Shown here: piece after piece, positions 56,086 through 64,000 of the stretch
How the letters are laid out: each line of letters starts with the position of its first letter
How positions within the stretch are numbered: the first letter of the stretch is position 1
Source: Polytrichum commune
Lineage: Eukaryota > Streptophyta > Polytrichopsida > Polytrichales > Polytrichaceae
Assembly: GCA_950295325.1 (NCBI GenBank)
Contig: OX485804.1
Location: forward strand, 63,580,533-63,644,532
DNA length: 64,000 nucleotides
Direction: 5' to 3'
Program-made: the position numbers and the translations under genes
The notes under the pieces: model-generated
What the model was told of the DNA's origin: nothing
Databases searched by the model: none
The model's input: the letters and a program-made list of their open reading frames with translations, nothing else

Positions 56086-56586
56086 GGGCCACTTCAAACA
56101 CGAGACTGAGAGCCCGTGACCATTGCACTTCAAGCACTCTCATTGGTGGAAAAGGCAGAGCCGGTCCAAGTTCGCTTCACATTACGCTTGAGGGACCAAC
56201 AGAGTATGTGAATGCAAGATGGATGCAAAGTCTACATGGATTCCTACATGGCAACGAATGGATCATGTTTCATGGTCACTTGGGTTATTTTCAAAAACCA
56301 CCTATTGGAGGTAGGCCTATCACCAAACCGGGAGTTCATGACACTCCGAACGCTCACAACCGTTGATTTATTCTATTCTATCATGCGTGAGGACCCACAT
56401 GAATAGAAATCACTGAAATAACATTTGGTTGAGGGTCCAGTCACATAATATGACTTCACACTACACTGGAGGATCCGTGACCACACTACATGATTTTGGA
56501 GGTGTGTTGGGATGGCCTTTGGACACTTTGTTTTGGGCTCCCACAATTTCATGGTCACGGCTCTTGGCTCCTGTGTGAAATGGCCC
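56086..56586. mobile_element. Tourist-like MITE, copy 3, inverted
   Basis: A 501-bp element with ends GGGCCACTTCAAACACGAG and complement-type TGTGTGAAATGGCCC is flanked by perfect TAA duplications (56083-56085 and 56587-56589). Its sequence is the reverse complement of copies 1 and 2 (40341 and 45147). Confidence 0.92.
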
Positions 56587-59552
56587 TAATACGATGTCAA
56601 AGTCGTCTTAAGTGTATATTGATTGGATCGCTTTCAAAGGTTCAAAGTTGGAAGCCTTGGATTTAAGTCTTAGATTGGCATGTCATGCAACCGAGAAGAG
56701 TCCAACACATCCGAATCACTCCATTTGTAACTCGGTCATCAATGGAACCAAAAACTCACTATAATTATATAGAATACATAGAAATTGTATCATTTGATTA
56801 GCTACCAAAAAAGGGCTGATACTGTATTACTGTAGTGGGAAAAATTTGGTAAAACAAAATGCTACAAATTAGTTATTAAAAACATAGATTTTGGAATTTT
56901 CAGGGATCCCTAAAATTTTCAAATTTTACCATAATTATGATAATACTAATGATAATTTTCCTGCTTAGGAGGCAATACATACGATTTGAGAGTTGTGCAG
57001 AAGTGGCTAGTACTACGATAGATCCTATGCAGATTTTTTTTAATTATAGAATTGACCCTCCATATGTGAAGGAGTGTATGTGATGGGTACATGGAGGGTA
57101 CTTAATGGCTTCAACAATACAACAACCACCGAAAATGATGACTTTGGCATTTTTTAAACTACCTTGTTTTCAACTCTCCAAAGGGTGAGATGAAACTTGG
57201 ACCTCTTAAGGGTTGTGTGTATGTGTGTGTGTGTGGGTGGGGGGGGGGGGTTGGGTTTAAAAAAAAATTATAAGTAAATTAATAGATTTTTGTAGGAATT
57301 TTTATGTGATAATTGAAAAAAGGTTTGATTGTGTGCCAAATATCATACAAGGTTATCAAGACTTAAAAAAAAGAATGAAAAGCAGGCAAGCTTTGTAGGG
57401 TGCACTTGGGTGGGAACCATACATAGTGTGTCAAAGTCCAAATACAACTTGAAGATGGGAGAAGTAGGTGAAATTGTGAGCCTAGTGACTTGCGTTAGGT
57501 CAAGAAGTTGGAACAATATAGGTTCTCATTTTGGTAAAATTTTTAGAAAACCCAAAAAAACATGCTTTTTCTTTCATTTGGAGCGGCGAGCCCCAGGTGG
57601 AGGAGGGGGGCACCATGCGTTATGATAAATAATTTTATATATTTATTATAATGGGATATTAATGTCATTTGGTCATATTGGAAAGAACTCTAGAGGATGA
57701 ACCCACTGGTGTTTTATTTGACAAAATTAACCATCTGTATTTCTTGCATGCAATAATGGATAATTAGAGAAGAACAAAGAAACTCGTGAATCTTAGGATA
57801 TAATAAGGGTTTTTTAATTTATATTTGAAAAAGAAAAAGAAAAAGTATATATATTCTTATAATAACACATTTATGCTTCATTGTGAACTTATTATAAATT
57901 CTCATAGCCCTTATTTTGGCAATTTGACCCATGCTTAGCATAGATGGGTTGCTGCCCAAGGGATTGGAACCCTCAAGTTCATCATGACCCCATCTTGAAC
58001 TCAAGGGTTTAGAAATATGATCAAGTTTAGAATATTTAAGATCATGAAATTTGTGTATGCACTAGGCACTCAAAGGAAGGTACTTATTTGTGGACATAAA
58101 TAGTCTGGATAATTTTTTAACAAATCATTACCATAATGTACATTTGAGTACTTGCAACAACAATAGAGAACTCTATGATAGCAAAAAAACAACTTAAAAG
58201 ACGCTTCTTCTTCTTCGTTTTGGATGCGGTGAACTTGTACGTTTTTGGGCAATGTAAATTTTTTTTTCTCTGTCTTTTTATAATATCAATAAATACCTTG
58301 ATAAAATTTACCACTTTTATAGCCTTAAATGGTAAAATTTTATGATTTCAGCACACTTTACCAACATTGTGGTCCAATTTACCATGCTTGCACCATAGAG
58401 GTAATTTGTTTGTTCAAGAGGCACTTCATTACTCAAGAGTTGATTACATTTATTTTTCATACAAATTTCTAAAGGTATGTGTGGCACAATTACCATTGGC
58501 TTCACTTATGGTCGGTGTTGTCACTAAGGTAAACATGACATTCAACTTATTTTAAGCGCATTTTATGGCTCTTGATGGCCCCTCCCTGAGTAGGCTTGAA
58601 ATTTATCTCTTTGAGTTGGGCCCCACCACTATTGCTAAGGTAATGGGGGTCTAGTGAAACTTGACCCTTGCAAATGTGTGGTTAATTTATCTCAAGTGGA
58701 TCCTTCTACACTAATTTGGGGGACTCTAATGCTAATTACATGGTCAAAATGACTAAGAAACATCATTACAAGACCCATATCAAAGAGGTGTGTGTCTAGC
58801 ATTGGCCGCCCCTCCCCATTTCAAAACAAGGCTCGCAAACAACTAAAACTAAAAATAACACTAAAGGGTTGCGTTTTATCACACATAGTGGAGGTGGGTG
58901 ATAACCCAAAGAAATATTATGAACATGACCAACAATATTTTCAGCCAAATTGTCCCTTAATCTAGGATCAGAGTTCCAATATACCATAGTGCATTGACCA
59001 CTTTGTTTATTTACAGACATCCATTTATTAAAATTTGTGTTTTTATATTAGGAAATATTAATTTTGGAGATTTAAAAAATAATATTTCCAAGTATTTTTT
59101 ATTTTCTAAAAATAATATAATTAGTGCCGAAGTGGTAAGAATGCTACGGTAGTTTGATGGGACCCAATTCTTTTGTTAGGCATCTCATTGGATGGTTGCA
59201 ATATCACTTAAATGTGAGCTTCTAAACTACCATCAAGTTGCATGTATGTGTTGGTCCGAATTTCAACATCATGTCCATAGGTAGTTGTCAAGTGGTAGGG
59301 TGGGAAACCCTTAATATCCGATCATTTTTCTTATTAGGACACGTAGTATATTTGAGTGTGGATGTGGTTTAGTGTGCTCCAAGAACGGATACCAAAAAGT
59401 CATCACATGGTTAAAATAGATTGGACTCTGGGCTCAATATATAATCACAATTCTAGGCTTAATAATCAACACAATTTTTTTGTTTTTTTGTTTTTGTCTT
59501 TTTCAGTAGGGAAGGGGGGGGGGGGAAGTTTGACATATATGACCATTTAATG
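56587..59552. other. Intergenic DNA, no gene recognised
   Basis: AT-rich. A TG run followed by a G run lies at 57220-57251. A B-box-like GGTTCCAATCC on the minus strand near 57965 suggests a decayed SINE but has no A box at the right spacing. No protein domain is seen in the reading frames at 57329-57625 or 58070-58555. Confidence 0.4.
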
Positions 59553-59770
59553 AGAAGAAAAATCTTCACTTTGATAATGAACAAGATATTCATTTGAGCT
59601 TTAAAAATTATGAGAAAAGTGTATACGACCTTGAATTGATATGCTAACCATCTTTTACTGATTGCGTGTTTTCACATCCTAGGAGAAGTGGGCCATTCAA
59701 AAAATGTAACCCATTTAAGACCCATCCACCTAAGATATATCTCTTCTCCACCTTGGAATTGGTTGTGACA
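59553..59770. repeat. Dispersed repeat, partner at 29810-30040
   Basis: It shares with the 29.8-kb copy AAATCTTCACTTTGATAATGAACAAGAT, ATGCTAACCATCTT-like, CATCCTAGGAGAAGTGGGC and CATTTAAGACCCATCCACCTAA blocks in order. The two lie about 30 kb apart. Confidence 0.6.
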
Positions 59771-62265
59771 GCTCATATTCCACCCAACCATGCATATAAC
59801 ACGTTTTGTTTGTTTGTTTGTTTGTTTTGTTGTGGTTTGCATAATGATTTTGGGGGTTGGACCAATCATTTGGTGCCAAGTGGCTCATTGAGGTTAAGAA
59901 GGAAGGAACAATAGGTGATCAAGTTATCTTTAAAATGTCTATAGTTGTAATTAGAAATATTCACCTTGTGTGTTACGTAGTAACCATTAGCAACTTGAGA
60001 TTGTATTGATATCCTTGGCATCAAAAGTGTTGTGTCATGTTAACTATTTAAAGGGGTAAAACATAGTTTGCCATGTCATCAAGTGTCTCATGATAGTGAC
60101 TTTCTTTGGTTGTCTTCCACTGATCACAAGACTTTGATTAAAGTGGATTGATGATAAATAGTGTGGGCTACACTAAGCCATATACACACATATATATAGT
60201 GTAGTGTATAATAAACTAATATGTTGTTGTTGTTGTTGTTGTGGGGGTTTTTGGGAATTCTTTAGGGTCTTTTCACTGCGGGCTTGGTGCACCTTTATTG
60301 AAAGCATACGTCATATTTAATTTAATACCCCTATACATAGTTTACGAGTGGACACAAAATGGGATATACATACATAAATGCCTCTGCTACATATACAAAA
60401 TACAAATATAAAATAAACATTTATTGCATATAAAATCCACTTTCATTTTCTAATAAGAAAGTCATTGAACATTTTTGTCATCCAGACCATGCAACTCAAT
60501 GATTACATCAAGCAAACAAAGATAAGAGCATGATGACTTAGCCACAATCTAGAGAGAAAAACTCTAGGGAGCCCATGAACGCTCCATGAGCCTTCAATTT
60601 GCAAAAACCTAGAACCTAAATGCAAATCCCAACAAGAATAAACAAGGTAGTCACTGAGAACTATTACCATATGAGAATAATGGATGAAAACGTGAATCGG
60701 ATGGAACTAGCACATGTGTTGTCAATATTATCTCTTAACCTTAGGGCCCATTCTATATATCTACCTTTACTTCAACATTCTTAAAAACCTTATAAAATAT
60801 ACACACTATAGAAAAATAATAGCTCTCCCTTATATATATTATGCACACTAATGCCTCAAATAATACCCCTTCTTACACTCATGTTAGTTCATACATGGTA
60901 TGAAGAGTTCACCCCTAGGTCACTACTTAGTGCATGCAATGCTAAGTTAAACTCTTTGCAACCCACTTGCAACTTCCCACATAAAAATTTCTTGTGGCCC
61001 AAAATTGGGGGCTTTGTTTGTGACCCCACATACGACGTGCAAGGACTGAGATAAGGACCAATGCACAAATTGCATGTTGCATGAACTTATTGAACCTTTG
61101 AACGTCCAATGATGTGACATAAGGTAGGCATACCTAAAACCAACACTATATGAGTCCAGTGTCATACATTTGAAGCCCCAAAATGTATGAATTTGGCATA
61201 TACGTAGGTGATAAGCATGTTTAACACAAATGAACTCAACATCTGAGCAAAGTGTCACATGTCTACAAAATCTCATGTATCACCTCAAAACATATAGCCG
61301 TTTGTCATCGAAATGTCAAACATGCTCATCACCTAGTACGGTAAATGTTGATTTTAGGTTTAATTTTGGCTTTGGCTATTTGTATGTTATTGGCTGGTAT
61401 AGGAAATGAATCCCCACCTTGATTGTGTGGACATAATTGGAGGAATGTGTTAGATGTGTTTATACAAACCCTTTGACCTAAGGTCACTAGAGTCACTCCT
61501 TTAAGAGTGAAGTGATCTTCCTAACTTTGACATTTGTCATTAAGTTTTTGACCTATACACTTAAGTTTTGAGATTTCATGCTACATAGAACTAGTGTCCA
61601 TGATCAACTAATTTTCATGTACATCAATTAATGAAAAAGACTCACTAATTCCAAAAATTGTATATATTATGAGTTCATGAAGGTTGTGAGCCATCAAGTC
61701 ATAAATGAGCTAGTACCCAATTGAACTATGACCTACACAACATTTAGTGTACGTACGAGCTCCCAACATAGTTCGACTTTCACTTGGCAGCCTGCAAGAT
61801 TGTTCATTTGAAGGATGTTGTTAGAATATATACCCATTTGATTCTCAAAATGAATCCCCAATACCCTAAATTTTTTTAAGATTCAATAAACTTACATCCA
61901 AGCAATTAAAAAAGACCGTATCTTTTATAGCGTTGTGTGTTCTAAGTTTGAACGGTCTTGGCTCATTCTGACCGTTTAAGGGCTCTAAATTTGATGAAAA
62001 CATTCTTCACTCGTAGACAAGAAGAGATGAATAAGAATGAAAATGGAATAAAAAATCAGCATCACAATTAATGAGAGTCTTTTAGAAATAGTTATGAGGA
62101 TCTGTAGTTGGAATGGCACATGGTTCTAAAAATGACCCCCTCTCAAATGTTCAATATGGATACATCAAATACCAATCAGATCAACCAATACCATGCAAAA
62201 TCTATGAGATCGGTTTTAGAACGGAGTTGGTTTGTCTACCTTTTAGTGGAATGCGGGTTAGCTAA
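59771..62265. other. Intergenic DNA, no gene recognised
   Basis: AT-rich. It includes a TTG microsatellite (60223-60241) and, at 60280-60485, the inverted partner of the 43395-43640 repeat. No supported coding region. Confidence 0.45.
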
Positions 62266-62836
62266 GGGCCGGTTTACACCATGGACCATGAAATCGGACC
62301 ATGAAATATGGTTGTTTTCCATGGTCCGACTTGATGGTTCAACATCCATGGTCCCATTTCTTAAAAAATCAATTTACAAAGCCTTTGGGCCCCTCACTAG
62401 GTGCAAACCGAATGTGGACCAAGAGGAATGACCATGCACCAAATGTGAATGTGCTGATTTTTTTTAATATATGCCCAAAAAGGACAGTTTTGAAATAAAT
62501 AAATAAAATTTGACCATTCTCTTGTCTTCACTTCATTCATCTTCTCTTCCCCAAAAAAATTGATTGAAAATTTACTATAACATCATTTCTCTGCCATGGG
62601 CCCTTGCCTTTTTTTACTAGGGCACCGCTTTTGCCTCTCCCACCGCAAAACCCGTTGAACCATGTCAATGAATAATGTAAGCCTTACAATATGTCTTTTG
62701 GAGACCTCGAACTCCATGGTCACTCTGACATTTTTTCCTTGGTGTACACCGAAGTGGTCCCGGGACGAGTTCAACAGCCAATCACAAATTTTACAAGACC
62801 TTGGGACGACTTCACGGTCCATGGCGAAGACAACCC
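62266..62836. mobile_element. Second Tourist-like MITE family, diverged
   Basis: The left end GGGCCGGTTTACACCATGGACCATGAA pairs with the complement of the right end, GGGTTGTCTTCGCCATGGACCGTGAAG. The inner part (CCATGGACC.TGAA) is well matched, the outermost bases less so. TAA lies immediately left and a TTTA immediately right, consistent with an eroded TWA duplication. The interior contains CATGGTCC several times. No coding capacity is supported. Confidence 0.5.
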
Positions 62837-64000
62837 TTTAGTACACCCCTTAAATTCTTGAATCATAAAACCCCAACTACTCCCAAGAAGATGTTGTTGT
62901 TAGTCAAGGGGGTTGTCAATATGTGAATGTCCACGATGGACATGGAGGGAGAGCGACATCCATGGACCGCCGCATGCACGTTTCCCTTCTATGTGTACCA
63001 AGTTAATGTCACCCATGCACCTAAGGAAATTTACAAGCATGAAATTATTTGTACTTATTAGAATCTCACGAACTTGAGAGCTACTTAATGCTAATGACAC
63101 CGAGAGGCCGAGTGACTTAATAACCTCTTGATTATGAATCAATCGAGTCGATAAGAACCCGCTATTAGACAACGCTGTCTGTCAGCCCATGTTGTTGGAA
63201 ATCTTCTCGTGGGTCAGGCTCACTCGGTGTCGATGGAAACATCTCATTCCTCACCAACTTATGACTCATGCGATTACAATCTCCCCATGATTCTCGTCAA
63301 AATTACCAAGCGTTCGAGTCGCAATTTTGAATCCATTGAGTCAAGGAATGAATGTGACAATTAATTATCGGGAGGACTCGCTTCTCGTCGTCATCGGCTT
63401 CCGATTCTTCTTCTTTAGACAAACGAAACAACATTGTTTCACCACCCAAAAATCTTAGTATATAATGGAATGTAACGTTCCTCGGTGTAATGTAATGGTG
63501 GTGGAGGTGGTGGTGGTGAGGTTGTTGCTCCGCTGTTTGCAGTAGTTATGAGAATGGTGGACGGAAACTTGGATCTAGATGATAGACTTGGACCACCGGG
63601 GTAGCACTGGAGAGACCGCATTCAAATTAATCATGATAATGATTTATTTGCACTTGTGGGTGCAACGAGCCGGGACGACAACGTTTTTGAAACCTAAGTT
63701 ATTGAGGTTTAGAATTTATGGTCGTCAATGCAAACACAATCGCCATTTGGAACTCTGTGTACCCTGATGCCAATTCTTGATAACTTAGCCTTAGTTTGGA
63801 CACTTGACTATTAGATATATCTATGTCTTTAGTCTTTGGGTTTCACTTTTCTAATTTACTTCAATTCATTACAATAATGAATTAAGGGGCTAAATAAATA
63901 CCCCTGTTCATAATTATATGGACCATGAATTAGATGAATAGGTAACTGAATGGTTTATTTAAGTTTTCCGGCCATCAAAATACCCCCTACAATAATACCC
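62837..64000. other. Intergenic DNA, no gene recognised
   Basis: No protein domain, RNA gene or clear repeat was seen up to the window end. A GGTGGTGG run lies near 63490-63520. Confidence 0.4.

Noticed and set aside
57900-58015. Minus-strand tRNA or SINE (GGTTCCAATCC B box)
   Set aside because: No A box at the required distance and no cloverleaf; probably chance or a very decayed SINE.

Overview
The window reads as nuclear DNA of a land plant with a large, repeat-rich genome. Evidence: a BELL-class TALE homeobox gene with plant exon structure, plant-type (CCCTAAA) telomere-like motifs, GT-AG introns, and many decayed plant transposon families. Gene density is very low: one clear host gene in 64 kb. 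The clade cannot be fixed from the sequence; a seed-free plant (lycophyte or fern-like) is a guess. Several apparent ATG starts proved to be TTG or GTG on inspection, so coding starts given here were checked by eye.

Layout. 1-5.4 kb: AT-rich intergenic DNA with a five-unit satellite-like repeat (3.3-4.1 kb). 5.4-21.7 kb: a GC-richer block with two divergent multi-exon genes. The minus-strand gene (TATA box near 9.78 kb, stop at 5391) encodes a DDE/RNase H-like protein resembling DUF7869-type proteins. The plus-strand gene (leader from about 13.0 kb, stop at 21278) encodes a ParB-like domain (DGQHN), a region resembling a degenerate amino-methyltransferase, an acidic/proline-rich section, an FCP1/NIF-like HAD phosphatase domain and a Lys/Glu-rich tail. 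Both genes are tied to one 22-base palindrome, with arms GTTTGGGTCG and CGACCCAAAC around two central bases. It forms a 14-copy array upstream of the minus gene, sits in most introns of the plus gene, and occurs inside one of its coding exons. Both genes carry in-frame stops and frameshifts. I read the block as a decaying giant mobile element, or two related ones, of a kind I do not recognise.

22.8-26.9 kb: a GC-rich element with short terminal inverted repeats, saturated with TCCGGA-type motifs, carrying one gag-like ORF split by an amber codon and no visible polymerase. 26.9-31 kb: AT-rich, nothing recognisable apart from one repeat shared with 59.6 kb. 31.4-38.3 kb: the BELL homeobox gene on the minus strand, five coding exons giving 678 residues, with a long upstream region containing a tandem repeat. 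38.3-64 kb: no host gene seen. It holds a LINE zinc-finger remnant, a Tourist-like MITE family (three good copies), a hAT-like MITE with a perfect 8-bp target duplication, a pogo/mariner-like MITE, a foldback element, a GGAGAGAG-ended MITE family, a tRNA-derived SINE and microsatellites.

The BELL gene is the only likely functional host gene. The two-gene palindrome-bearing block is the most unusual content.
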